Source of the DNA: an uncultured Vampirovibrio sp.
GTDB taxonomy: Bacteria > Cyanobacteriota > Vampirovibrionia > Gastranaerophilales > Gastranaerophilaceae
Assembly (NCBI GenBank): GCA_910577635.1
Contig: CAJTNR010000013.1
Span: 1 to 63,100, forward strand
Direction of reading: 5' to 3'
DNA: 63,100 bases
Shown here: piece by piece, positions 42,951 through 50,706 of the stretch
How positions within the stretch are numbered: position 1 is the stretch's first letter
Layout of the letters: each line of letters starts with the position of its first letter
Position numbers and translations under genes: made by a program
Notes under the pieces: generated by a model
What the model was told of the DNA's origin: nothing
What the model saw: the letters and a program-made list of their open reading frames with translations, nothing else
The model's database searches: none

Positions 42951-45900
42951 TTTTACTTTTCTCCTCAATTATCCGATTCAGTTGACAATGAGCTTTAAAA
43001 GAGGTTAAATCTTTTTCTATTTTCTCAACATAAATAGATAGATTCAATCCTTTTGCCATTTCTATTGTCCTATTATACATTCTAATTATATTTTTAGCAT
43101 AATCATACTTTTTATCATCCGCCTGGCTGGATAATTTTTCTCTTGCAATTTGCGCTTTTAATCTGTTCAGTCTTACCTGCAGATAAAGAAGTTCGTTTGT
43201 ATAAGCGCTGGAAAGCGCTGAATCGCAGTAAATTTGGGCGTTATCTTTATCATTAAGTTTTAAATAAGCTAAAGCTAAGAGCTCTTGAAAAAGAATTTTG
43301 AAATAGTAGTTATTATTCTGCGCATTCTCGCAGATTTTAACAGCCTTTTCGCAAATTTCAATGCAATACATATCTGATTTATTCTTAAGTGTTGCAGCAG
43401 CACTAATATACCAGGAAAGCAGCGCTCCAAAAGCAATTTTTTTAGATGAAAAATATTGCATTTCACTTGTTGCAATTTCAAGAGCTTTCAAATAATTTTT
43501 TTCCTCAAGAAGAACATAAGCAAGAAGTGTTTTTAGAAGATTTTTTGAAACTTCATCAGAGCAATTATCCGCATATGATGCTGCTTCAAATAATTCTTCT
43601 TTGATTGAAGCATAATCCAGTTTTAGAATTTTATTAATAATATTTACGATATTCCATTTGCAAATAAAGTAAGGAGTATCGATAACATATGAATAATCTT
43701 TAAGAATTTCTTGCAGTATTGCATCTGACTCATCAAAGTAGCCTCTTGAAGTATTAGCAATAGCACTAACGCAGGCAAGGCGGACCTTTAAGTTATCAAT
43801 CTTGTATCCTTTTTCTTTTGATAATACTTTATTAATTTCCTCAATTAACTCAAAAGCCAGAGGGGATCCTTGCTCGCAATAGCTTTGCGCAAGAATAATA
43901 TTAGAGCTGATCCAGGAATAGAAAATTTCGTTTTGATTAACCAAGCTGTTTTTGGAAAAAATAGTAAGATGCTTTTGAATAACAGGATTAATTTCAGAAT
44001 TTACAATGCTTGCAATTTCTTCCCAGGATCCTAAATTGAGCAGTGCTTCAAGTTTTTTTGTTTTAATAAGTGTATTATAAAGCTCATTTGAGTTTTTATT
44101 GTCAGTTTTTTTATTAATTTCAAAATACTTTAAAATATTATCTACAACTTCAACTACAGCCGTATAATCCTGCACCAGATAAAGACTTTTCACCAAATAC
44201 CCTGATAGGTCGATTATTTTATTAATATCGTCGTTTTTTTGCGCTTCAACAATTGCATTGGTTAAATAATCCTTTGCTTCAAGAGGGCTTTTAGTATAAG
44301 TCAGCTTGCCTAAACGAGAACAAATATTGCTTTTTATATAATCAATATTGTCAAGTTTTACACTCTCCAATAAAATTAAACATTGTTTCTGCGCCATTGT
44401 GTAAATATTAACATCCCCAATATAGCTTGCATATTGAAGATTTTTTGTCCATAAATTGAATGCCAGTTCTTTATTGTCAATAATTTGTGCTAAAATCGGG
44501 CATATCAGGGGTGTTGAAATTGTTCTGTTGTTAAGTTCTGTTAAAACAGCGAGCGCCTTATCAAGAATTAGTTTTTCTTCTTTTGATCGAATATAGCAAT
44601 AAGACCAGGTTAAAGAATTCTTAAAACAGTAGCTGTCGTTGTAGTCTTTTTTAAAATAGCCTCTTTTTTCAAGCTTTTTGACAAGTTCAAAAAATCCGGA
44701 TTCATCAAGTTCGAAAACCTGGCTAAGAAGTTTATAATCGAGTTTATCCCCAAGAAGCGAAGCTGTCATAAGAAAGATGTATTCTTGTTCAAAGTTGTCT
44801 TTTAAAAAGTCAAGTCTTGCAAATAGACACTTTTCAAGATTATATGGAATTTCAGGTTCCGGATCTTTTTTAAACTTGACAATTTTATCCTTAAATACAA
44901 GATTTTTTCTCTCAAATAAATACTGCAATACTTGTTCAATGTAGGTAATATTTCCATTAGCACTTTGTGATATCAAAGTTAGAATTTCCAAAGGAACCTC
45001 GCAATTATCCCCCAGAATTTTTTTTATATTGATTTTACACTCAGAACTATTCAGCTTTCGAAGTGAAATATTAAGACAGTTGGTGTTGTTCAATTTATTA
45101 GATTGGAAGTACATTGTAATTGAATGTTGATTTTTATAGCTTAGAATCATTTTAGCTTTATTTTCAAAATAGCCTTCATTAACAAGCTGTTTTAAAAAGT
45201 CATAGGAGGATTCATCTATTAAATCAAAGTCATCAATTATAAAAACGATATTTTTATTTTTTTTGATACAATCAAAAATATCCTTTAAATACTTAGTTGT
45301 AATTTCTTTATTGATTAAGATATTCTCAAAATAATCCTTTTTAAGAGGATATATAATATTGCACAAGGTTTCCAGGTTTTCAGGGTCAATTTTTTCCAGT
45401 TTTAGCTTATCTAAAACCCTTTTTTCAAATTCAGACAAGCTAAAGTCGCAAGGGGCAATATTTTCATATTCAAAATAGGTTTTAAAAAAGCTCTGAATTA
45501 ATCCCCAGGGGCTGATTTGAGTCAATGCAGAGCATTGAGAGTAAAAAAAGCACAAATTTCTATTGTCAATTTTATTAAGTTTTGAACAAATATCATTAAG
45601 CAAATGGGTCTTGCCTGCTCCTCTTGGAGCATTAATTGAAAGCAGCCTGACATCTGAGTTGTTATCTGCTAAGTTAGATAGGATTATTTCAAGCGCCTTA
45701 TCATACTTTTCATCTTCTTTTTGTTCAAAAACAGGTTTTTGTTCAAGAAAAATCATCTTATAAGAATCAGCAGAAATTTTAATTAAAGATAATTCACTAT
45801 TAAGTTTTGAATAAGCATTACTTGAGACAATAACATCTTTATCAGCTCCCAGTTTCAGCTGGATGATTTCTGCTTTTTTGGCTTCTTTAAGTGTTACAAT

Positions 45901-46512
45901 TGCAAATTTATAAGCTAAATCACACCCCAAAGTGCGCTGTAGAATCTCATTAAACTTAGAGAATTCTTCTTCAAATTTATTAATTTTATCAGCCATTCTA
46001 AGCGTTTTATTGCGCTCAAGAGTAAACTTAACGGTTTTTGAATCAATAAATTCACACTCAAGCGAAAAAACAATTCTAACTGTGGTTTTAATATTAAGAA
46101 TTACTTTTTGTTTAAACTCTTCTTTATCATACTTTTCAAAAATCCTGTCTAGATTAATAAAATCAATATAAACTAAAAGAGTATTATCACTTTGTTCTTT
46201 GGGCTTGAAAATATTTTCCGTTTCTTCTATTTGCACAATCGGAGTTTCGGTTTGTTCAATAGAAGTTTGCTCAGCTTCTTTTGAGTCATCAAATTCATAG
46301 CTGCACTTGCGGCACAAAGAACTTGTAACATAATTAGCGCTGTGACATTGAGGACAGAATTTAACAAACGTATAGCCGCATTTTTTGCAGCTAACAGACC
46401 CGAGGCGCGTTGGAGAGGAGCATCTCGGACATTTAAATATTAGCCTTAAATTACAGCTGGGACAGACAGTGTCCTCATTTGAAACTTTGCTCTTACATCT
46501 GGGACAAATCAA
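42940..46512 (-). CDS. Zinc-ribbon, cyclase-like, AAA-type ATPase and TPR protein
   Basis: A 1190-residue multidomain protein. I start at TTG 46512 (MICPRCKS), preceded by AAGGG; the open frame continues to 46566 without a ribosome site. N-terminus: three zinc ribbons with eight-Cys-type CxxC pairs (CPRCKS, CPSC, CPRCSS, CKKC, CPQC, CRKC), then an acidic linker. About residues 110-255 (LLVYIDFINLDRIFEKYDKE) look like a class III nucleotide-cyclase fold lacking catalytic metal Asp pairs. Next a P-loop ATPase (INAPRGAGKTHLL; Walker B NIVFIIDDFDLID), and about 500 residues of TPR-like helices. This order is known in signalling ATPases of the AAA/STAND type. Ligand and partner are unknown. Confidence 0.82.
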   Translation of the reverse strand: MICPRCKSKVSNEDTVCPSCNLRLIFKCPRCSSPTRLGSVSCKKCGYTFVKFCPQCHSANYVTSSLCRKCSYEFDDSKEAEQTSIEQTETPIVQIEETENIFKPKEQSDNTLLVYIDFINLDRIFEKYDKEEFKQKVILNIKTTVRIVFSLECEFIDSKTVKFTLERNKTLRMADKINKFEEEFSKFNEILQRTLGCDLAYKFAIVTLKEAKKAEIIQLKLGADKDVIVSSNAYSKLNSELSLIKISADSYKMIFLEQKPVFEQKEDEKYDKALEIILSNLADNNSDVRLLSINAPRGAGKTHLLNDICSKLNKIDNRNLCFFYSQCSALTQISPWGLIQSFFKTYFEYENIAPCDFSLSEFEKRVLDKLKLEKIDPENLETLCNIIYPLKKDYFENILINKEITTKYLKDIFDCIKKNKNIVFIIDDFDLIDESSYDFLKQLVNEGYFENKAKMILSYKNQHSITMYFQSNKLNNTNCLNISLRKLNSSECKINIKKILGDNCEVPLEILTLISQSANGNITYIEQVLQYLFERKNLVFKDKIVKFKKDPEPEIPYNLEKCLFARLDFLKDNFEQEYIFLMTASLLGDKLDYKLLSQVFELDESGFFELVKKLEKRGYFKKDYNDSYCFKNSLTWSYCYIRSKEEKLILDKALAVLTELNNRTISTPLICPILAQIIDNKELAFNLWTKNLQYASYIGDVNIYTMAQKQCLILLESVKLDNIDYIKSNICSRLGKLTYTKSPLEAKDYLTNAIVEAQKNDDINKIIDLSGYLVKSLYLVQDYTAVVEVVDNILKYFEINKKTDNKNSNELYNTLIKTKKLEALLNLGSWEEIASIVNSEINPVIQKHLTIFSKNSLVNQNEIFYSWISSNIILAQSYCEQGSPLAFELIEEINKVLSKEKGYKIDNLKVRLACVSAIANTSRGYFDESDAILQEILKDYSYVIDTPYFICKWNIVNIINKILKLDYASIKEELFEAASYADNCSDEVSKNLLKTLLAYVLLEEKNYLKALEIATSEMQYFSSKKIAFGALLSWYISAAATLKNKSDMYCIEICEKAVKICENAQNNNYYFKILFQELLALAYLKLNDKDNAQIYCDSALSSAYTNELLYLQVRLNRLKAQIAREKLSSQADDKKYDYAKNIIRMYNRTIEMAKGLNLSIYVEKIEKDLTSFKAHCQLNRIIEEKSKNGN

Positions 46513-46622
46513 ACTACTTACCCTTAAACTATAACTCTTGTAAAAATTATAATACAAATATGCCAATTTTTACTTTTAATTGTTAAGATTGTAAACTTTT
46601 TAATTTTTTTAAAATTTTGTAG

Positions 46623-46628
46623 TATATT
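46623..46628 (+). promoter_or_regulatory. Candidate -10 element of pdxJ
   Basis: TATATT at 46623-46628 lies 7 bases before the pdxJ start codon (46636), with no Shine-Dalgarno sequence between them. No convincing -35 box at 16-18 bases. Part of the leaderless pattern noted in the findings. Confidence 0.4.
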
Positions 46629-46635
46629 AAAACTT

Positions 46636-47343
46636 ATGAAACTAGGAGTAAACATTGACCATATTGCAACACTAAGAAACGCAAGAGGAGGAGCTGAGCC
46701 AAATCTTGCAAGGGCGGCTGAAATTGCCCTTAAAGAAGATGTCTTCGCTCTTACAATGCACTTAAGAGAAGACAGGCGCCATATTAAAGATTCTGATTTG
46801 TATGAAGTTAAAAAACTCGGCGCAAAAATTAATCTTGAAATGGCAGCTACGACAGAAATTCTACAAATTGCCCTGGATTTATCTCCCTATAGCGTTTGTC
46901 TTGTACCTGAAAAAAGACAGGAAATTACAACAGAAGGAGGGTTGGATGTATCCTCTCAAAAGGAATATTTAAAAGAATTCATTAAGCCTTTAAAAGAAAG
47001 AGGGATTCTTGTTAGTCTTTTTATAGATGCTGATTTAAATCAAGTTCAAAGTGCAAGTGATATTAAAGCAGATTACATTGAACTTCATACAGGAAGTTTT
47101 TCAAATGCTTTTGATAAAAAAGAGTACAATTCAGAACTTAATAAGTTGATTACAGCTTCAATTGAAGCACAAAAGCTTGGTTTAAAAGTTAATGCCGGGC
47201 ATGGATTAAACTACCAAAATGTTTATTTGATGAAACAAATTCCAAATTTATCCGAGCTCAATATCGGTCATAGTATAATTTCGCGTTCTGTTTTTACAGG
47301 GCTAAAACAGGCAATAAGAGAAATGAATGAGTTAATTAACTAA
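46636..47343 (+). CDS. pdxJ: Pyridoxine 5'-phosphate synthase
   Basis: PdxJ joins 1-deoxy-xylulose-5-phosphate with 3-amino-2-oxopropyl phosphate in the DXP-dependent route to vitamin B6. The 235-residue TIM barrel starts with the diagnostic LGVNIDHIATLRNARGG, followed by MHLREDRRHI (active-site Arg and His), INLEMAAT (Glu), and VNAGHGLNYQNV. Complete and typical in length. Divergent from the zinc-ribbon ATPase gene and upstream of the ribosomal genes, which have their own promoter. No other B6 gene is in the window. Confidence 0.97.
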   Translation: MKLGVNIDHIATLRNARGGAEPNLARAAEIALKEDVFALTMHLREDRRHIKDSDLYEVKKLGAKINLEMAATTEILQIALDLSPYSVCLVPEKRQEITTEGGLDVSSQKEYLKEFIKPLKERGILVSLFIDADLNQVQSASDIKADYIELHTGSFSNAFDKKEYNSELNKLITASIEAQKLGLKVNAGHGLNYQNVYLMKQIPNLSELNIGHSIISRSVFTGLKQAIREMNELIN

Positions 47344-47360
47344 GTTTTGTAAAAACTTTC

Positions 47361-47389
47361 TTGACAGATAATTTTGTCTTGGTTATAGT
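47361..47389 (+). promoter_or_regulatory. Consensus sigma70 promoter for rplU-rpmA
   Basis: TTGACA (47361-47366) and TATAGT (47384-47389) with exactly 17 bases between them: the best promoter I see in the window. The transcript would start near 47396 and have a 70-base leader before rplU. Confidence 0.85.
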
Positions 47390-47395
47390 ATTAAA

Positions 47396-47465
47396 CGTAG
47401 ATAGGTTGGTCGCTTCCAAATGTCTGATTTACAGACTGCGATTCCTTAAAACGAAAGGACACACA
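47396..47465 (+). promoter_or_regulatory. Structured leader of the rplU-rpmA mRNA
   Basis: The 70-base leader can fold into a hairpin with GTCTG (47432-47436) and CAGAC (47442-47446) around an ATTTA loop, enclosed by TCGC/GCGA pairing at about 47419-47422 and 47448-47451. Ribosomal-protein leaders are often binding sites for autoregulation, and L21 leaders are known in other bacteria. Structure is predicted by eye; regulation is inferred. Confidence 0.4.
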
Positions 47466-47819
47466 ATGTACGCAATAGTTGAAACAGGCGGAAAACAATA
47501 CAAATTTGAAGAAGGTAAATATACTGATATTGAATTGTTAGATGCCCAGGCAAACGATAAAGTGACTTTTGATAAAATTGTTATGTTAGTTAACGGCAAA
47601 AAATCAAAAGTTGGCAGACCCTATGTAGCTTCTGCTACTGTTGACGGTACAGTTGTTAAAAATGACAAAGCTAAAAAAATAATTGTTTACAAACAACGTC
47701 CAAAAAAAGGAACAAGAGTTAAACAAGGTCACAGACAACAATTCACTAGAGTCATGATTAACAAAATCAATACAAAAGCAAAATCAGCTAAAAGTGAAGA
47801 AACAACAGGAGAAGAATAA
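47466..47819 (+). CDS. rplU: 50S ribosomal protein L21
   Basis: Large-subunit protein L21, a domain I and early assembly protein of 23S rRNA. The 117-residue chain begins MYAIVETGGKQYKFEEG, the universal L21 start; the frame stays open upstream to 47361 but that part covers the promoter and leader. AAAGGA precedes the ATG. KRRKNS-type basic stretch: the region YKQRPKKGTRVKQGHRQQFT is the conserved RNA-binding part. Followed after 2 bases by rpmA. Confidence 0.97.
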   Translation: MYAIVETGGKQYKFEEGKYTDIELLDAQANDKVTFDKIVMLVNGKKSKVGRPYVASATVDGTVVKNDKAKKIIVYKQRPKKGTRVKQGHRQQFTRVMINKINTKAKSAKSEETTGEE

Positions 47820-47821
47820 AA

Positions 47822-48076
47822 ATGGCACATAAGAAGGGTGTAGGTTCATCTAAAAACGGACGTGATTCCGAAAGTAAGAGATTGGGTGTTAAAAAATATG
47901 CCAATGAACAAGTTGTTGCAGGAAACATTATTGTAAGACAACGCGGTACTAAAATTCATCCCGGCAACAATGTAGGCATGGGTAAAGATTATACTTTGTT
48001 TGCTCTTACTGATGGGGTTGTTAAATTTGAACCATACAGAAGAACAAGAAAACAAGTTAGTGTTTACGCTCAGTAA
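47822..48076 (+). CDS. rpmA: 50S ribosomal protein L27
   Basis: L27 reaches into the peptidyl-transferase centre with its N-terminus. The 84-residue protein begins MAHKKGVGSSKNGRDSESKR and has the conserved QRGTKIHPGNNVGMGKD. There is no Firmicutes-type N-terminal cleavage extension, consistent with a Gram-negative or cyanobacterial relative. The usual rplU-rpmA pair; obg, often next, is not here. An A-rich 150-base gap follows before tRNA-Asp. Confidence 0.97.
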   Translation: MAHKKGVGSSKNGRDSESKRLGVKKYANEQVVAGNIIVRQRGTKIHPGNNVGMGKDYTLFALTDGVVKFEPYRRTRKQVSVYAQ

Positions 48077-48124
48077 ATTATAACAATAAACTCAACATAA
48101 AAAAACAACTGCAGAGTGAACAAA

Positions 48125-48220
48125 ACAAATAAAGCAAAAAACTTTGCAAAGAGACAAATAAAGCAAAAATCAAGCAAAGTAAAAATTGAAAATTAAATAC
48201 TTAAAAAATTAAATACTTAA
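48125..48220 (+). repeat. Short direct repeats between rpmA and tRNA-Asp
   Basis: ACAAATAAAGCAAAAA occurs at 48125-48140 and 48154-48169 (29 bases apart). AATTAAATACTTAA occurs at 48191-48204 and 48207-48220 (16 bases apart). Both are A-rich and lie in the gap before the tRNA. They could be an expanded spacer, or part of the tRNA promoter region. No coding potential seen. Confidence 0.6.
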
Positions 48221-48226
48221 TGGTAT

Positions 48227-48304
48227 GGGAGCGTAGCTCAGTTTGGTTAGAGCGCTTGCCTGTCACGCAAGAGGTCGCGGGTTCGAGCCCCGTCGTTCCC
48301 GCCA
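48227..48304 (+). tRNA. tRNA-Asp (anticodon GTC)
   Basis: Cloverleaf: acceptor GGGAGCG (48227-48233) pairs with CGTTCCC (48294-48300) with one G-T, discriminator G at 48301 and an encoded CCA at 48302-48304. The D arm AGCTCAG, anticodon loop CTGTCAC with GTC, and the T arm with GGTTCGAGC are all present. GTC reads the Asp codons GAC and GAU. Confidence 0.95.
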
Positions 48305-48308
48305 TTAC

Positions 48309-48350
48309 ATTAATAAAAAAGGAGTCCTAAGGGCTCTTTTTTTTATTAAT
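48309..48350 (+). terminator. Terminator after tRNA-Asp
   Basis: GGAGTCC pairs with GGGCTCT around a TAA loop (48322-48336), extended by A-tract/T-tract pairing on both sides, and followed by eight T residues. It probably ends the tRNA transcript. Confidence 0.8.
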
Positions 48351-48370
48351 AAAGAAGGAATTATTGTTAT

Positions 48371-49516
48371 ATGGAAAAGAAGATTGCAAAATGGCTCAAT
48401 GATGGTTTAATTGATAGTCTTACCGCACAAAAAATGCTTGCTGAAATAAAAGAAGATAAAATTAGAGCAAAAAGTATAAAGATTAATATAACAATCTATA
48501 CTATTGCTGTTATTCTAATCGGCACAGGTGTAACAACTTTCATTGCTGCTAATGATTGGATTTTAGAACTCCTAAATTCGTCTGACTTATTAAAAATATT
48601 CCTTATGTCAGGTGTAACAATTGCATCTTTTTATGGAGGGTATAAACTTCGCTATGAAAAACAGAATTTTCCAAACCTGGGATATGCTTTAATAATCCTC
48701 TCTTCCATCCTTATAGGCGGAACTTATGGGCTGCTCGGGCAAATTTACCATGTCAATTCTAATAATTCTTCTTTAATATTTTTATGGCTGATTAGCATTC
48801 TGCCGGTTGCATATTTATTAAAAAATTATGCTGTTAATATTATTTCAATTGTACTTATAATCTTAGGGTTTATATTGTTCTATATAGAATTAGCGCTTGA
48901 CACAACCTTAATATGGACAATATTTATTCCAATAGCATTAGGAATTCTTCTATATAGTCTTGGTAATATTCCAATTGTATTAGATAAATATAATAACTTT
49001 TCTCTCTCATATAAAGCCATAGGAGCAATTCCTATTTTTATAACTTTATTGGTTTTAACTTGTTCTGTAGAACATTCATATCATATTACATCAGCATACT
49101 ACATTGTTCCTATTGTAGTGTTAATTATTTTTAATGTACTTAATTATATTCTGCAAAAAAAATCCAATGTTCTTTTAATAATAGAAACAATTTCTATTAT
49201 TACTATATTAATAGCATTGTTTATGCTTATAATTCTACCTTCCATAAACACAACAATTGTAATACTATTTGCAAATATTTTTATCATTGCTATGTTATGT
49301 TTTGGATTTAATTACGGGTACAAATTTGAACAAGAAAAAATAATCGGCATTACAAACTGGTTGTTGATTCTATATTTGCTGGTGAACTATTGCCGCTGGG
49401 GCTGGAGTTTTATGGATAAAGCTTTATTCTTTATTCTTGGCGGGACCTGCTTAATTATAATAGGACTTTATTTAGAAAAAAGAAAAAAAGAAATTGCAAG
49501 AAAGGATGCAAAATGA
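48371..49516 (+). CDS. DUF2157 family membrane protein
   Basis: A 381-residue protein with a short cytoplasmic N-terminus that carries the DUF2157 signature (KWLNDGLIDSLTAQKML), and then about nine or ten transmembrane helices spaced over the rest. AAGGAA lies upstream of the ATG. It overlaps the GDYXXLXY gene by four bases; these two families are commonly paired in bacteria, and the function of neither is established. The pairing supports both calls. Confidence 0.85.
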   Translation: MEKKIAKWLNDGLIDSLTAQKMLAEIKEDKIRAKSIKINITIYTIAVILIGTGVTTFIAANDWILELLNSSDLLKIFLMSGVTIASFYGGYKLRYEKQNFPNLGYALIILSSILIGGTYGLLGQIYHVNSNNSSLIFLWLISILPVAYLLKNYAVNIISIVLIILGFILFYIELALDTTLIWTIFIPIALGILLYSLGNIPIVLDKYNNFSLSYKAIGAIPIFITLLVLTCSVEHSYHITSAYYIVPIVVLIIFNVLNYILQKKSNVLLIIETISIITILIALFMLIILPSINTTIVILFANIFIIAMLCFGFNYGYKFEQEKIIGITNWLLILYLLVNYCRWGWSFMDKALFFILGGTCLIIIGLYLEKRKKEIARKDAK

Positions 49517-50001
49517 ACAAAAGTGCATTCATTATTACTCTGTGGTTAACCATCATAAGCATTTTTGTATTAACCCAGCAATTTACACTATTAACAGGTA
49601 AAGAAGTCTTGTTAAAAACAGTCCCTGTTGATCCAAGAGATCTTTTAAGAGGGGATTATGTAATTCTAAACTATGAAATTGCACAAATTCCTAATAGCGA
49701 TTATGCCTATAATTCAATAGTTTATGTTTCTTTAAACACTGATGATAACAATGTTGGATATATCAAAGATATTTCTTATTCCAAACCTTCTAATGGTCTT
49801 TATTTAAAAGGAAAAGTTGGAAAATGCGAAACTAATATACCAGTATTTAAAAGCGGCAAATGCATTAACTATGGTATTGAGAGTTATTTTGTAAAAGAAG
49901 GAAGCGGCAAAAAGCTAGAAAACACTTTAGGCAATGGCGCTCTTGTAAAAGTTGTTATTGATAAAAACGGCAACGCTAAAGTAAAAGGTTTTGTAAATTA
50001 A
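49513..50001 (+). CDS. GDYXXLXY domain protein, partner of DUF2157
   Basis: A 162-residue protein with one N-terminal transmembrane helix (about residues 6-24) and the family motif PRDLLRGDYVILNYEI. The remainder is a beta-rich extracytoplasmic domain of about 120 residues (SIVYVSLNTDDNNVGYIKDI; LYLKGKVGKC) resembling the secreted half of family members. The ATG overlaps the DUF2157 stop (ATGA), so it is translationally coupled. Function is unknown; the conserved partnership suggests a membrane complex. Confidence 0.85.
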   Translation: MNKSAFIITLWLTIISIFVLTQQFTLLTGKEVLLKTVPVDPRDLLRGDYVILNYEIAQIPNSDYAYNSIVYVSLNTDDNNVGYIKDISYSKPSNGLYLKGKVGKCETNIPVFKSGKCINYGIESYFVKEGSGKKLENTLGNGALVKVVIDKNGNAKVKGFVN

Positions 50002-50129
50002 CATTGGTTTGTAGTTTTTTAAAATGAAATTCTTTCTTTATTAAAAACACAGACAGCAGATTTTATCAATAGCGCAAAAAAATATTTTTGAGCAGTTTTT
50101 AGTTTGTGTAATAAAAAAAAGGAGAAAAT

Positions 50130-50348
50130 ATGAAAATTAACAGCATTTGCAACCAAAACACTTACAATACAACTGCCAAAACAAACAATCAGTCTGCTTT
50201 TAGAGCTTTAAAACAAAATTTTGTTGATACTTTTGTAAAGTCAATGGGGTATGAGAATTGTATAAGCGAAAAAGGAAAAAATACAATTCTAGAACAATTA
50301 ACATATATAGCACAAAAAGCAAGGGCAAGCAAAGCATATGTTATATAA
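50130..50348 (+). CDS. N-terminal half of a probably frameshifted gene
   Basis: A 72-residue open frame with a strong AAGGAG ribosome site before ATG 50130. It begins MKINSICNQNTYNTTAKTNN, resembling the low-complexity N-termini of small Gastranaerophilales hypotheticals (inference). It stops at TAA 50346-50348, in the A/T stretch GCATATGTTATATAAC. The next frame is open right across this point to 50671, and reading through a one-base slip joins AYVI to TTINHKVYLED without a gap. I take it to be the first half of one gene of about 180 residues. Function unrecognised. Confidence 0.5.
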   Translation: MKINSICNQNTYNTTAKTNNQSAFRALKQNFVDTFVKSMGYENCISEKGKNTILEQLTYIAQKARASKAYVI

Positions 50349-50671
50349 CAACAATTAACCATAAAGTATATCTTGAAGACAAAACAATGAATGGCAAAAA
50401 TATAGATTTAGGGTTGGGAGAAATTTTAGATATTTTTGAAGAACCAAATTCAATAAGAGTACAGCTTAAAGATGTTTCAAGAAAAGGAGATGTTTGGAAA
50501 AACTTTGGAGCTGATTACAATTCTTATTTAAATTCTATAGATATTAAAAAGTATTTTAGAGAAATTTTAAAACTTTTCGAAGAACAAGAAACAGCAGCAA
50601 TTAAAGTAATGGACTATCAACAAAAAAATAATGCACTAATTAACGAGCTAAATTCTTTAGTTACTAAATAA
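50258..50671 (+). CDS. C-terminal half of the same probable frameshifted gene
   Basis: The frame open from 50258 to 50671 lacks any ribosome site at its first ATG; an internal ATG at 50387 has none either. The part after 50348 (TTINHKVYLEDKT to LINELNSLVTK) looks like real protein: a beta strand pair, then a charged helix (KYFREILKLFEEQETAAIKV). The part before 50348 (Lys/Arg-rich, MYKRKRKKYNSRTINIYST) is only the shifted reading of the upstream half. Best read as the second half of the 50130 gene, disrupted by a one-base change. A perfect hairpin follows. No family recognised. Confidence 0.45.
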   Translation: MYKRKRKKYNSRTINIYSTKSKGKQSICYITTINHKVYLEDKTMNGKNIDLGLGEILDIFEEPNSIRVQLKDVSRKGDVWKNFGADYNSYLNSIDIKKYFREILKLFEEQETAAIKVMDYQQKNNALINELNSLVTK

Positions 50672-50673
50672 TA

Positions 50674-50698
50674 TATCAGGGGGAATTTCCCCCTGATA
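50674..50698. terminator. Perfect hairpin between convergent genes
   Basis: TATCAGGGGG (50674-50683) and CCCCCTGATA (50689-50698) form a 10-base stem with an AATTT loop. It sits between the plus-strand gene ending at 50671 and the minus-strand protease ending at 50707, so it probably serves both. T-tracts are weak on either side. Confidence 0.65.
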
Positions 50699-50706
50699 AT
50701 CGCATC

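Noticed and set aside
42951..42968. TTG start for the PlsC-like gene
   Set aside because: This TTG and the next codons are the GAGGAGA ribosome site for ATG 42950.
47361..47465. N-terminal extension of L21
   Set aside because: It spans the promoter and leader; L21 begins MYAIVETGG in all bacteria I know.
48227..48360. Integrated element at the tRNA-Asp gene
   Set aside because: No repeat of the tRNA 3' end and no integrase gene are in the window; the tRNA is followed by an ordinary terminator.
50330..50350. Programmed -1 ribosomal frameshift
   Set aside because: No X-XXY-YYZ slippery heptamer and no downstream stem were seen at the junction, so a mutation or sequencing error is more likely.
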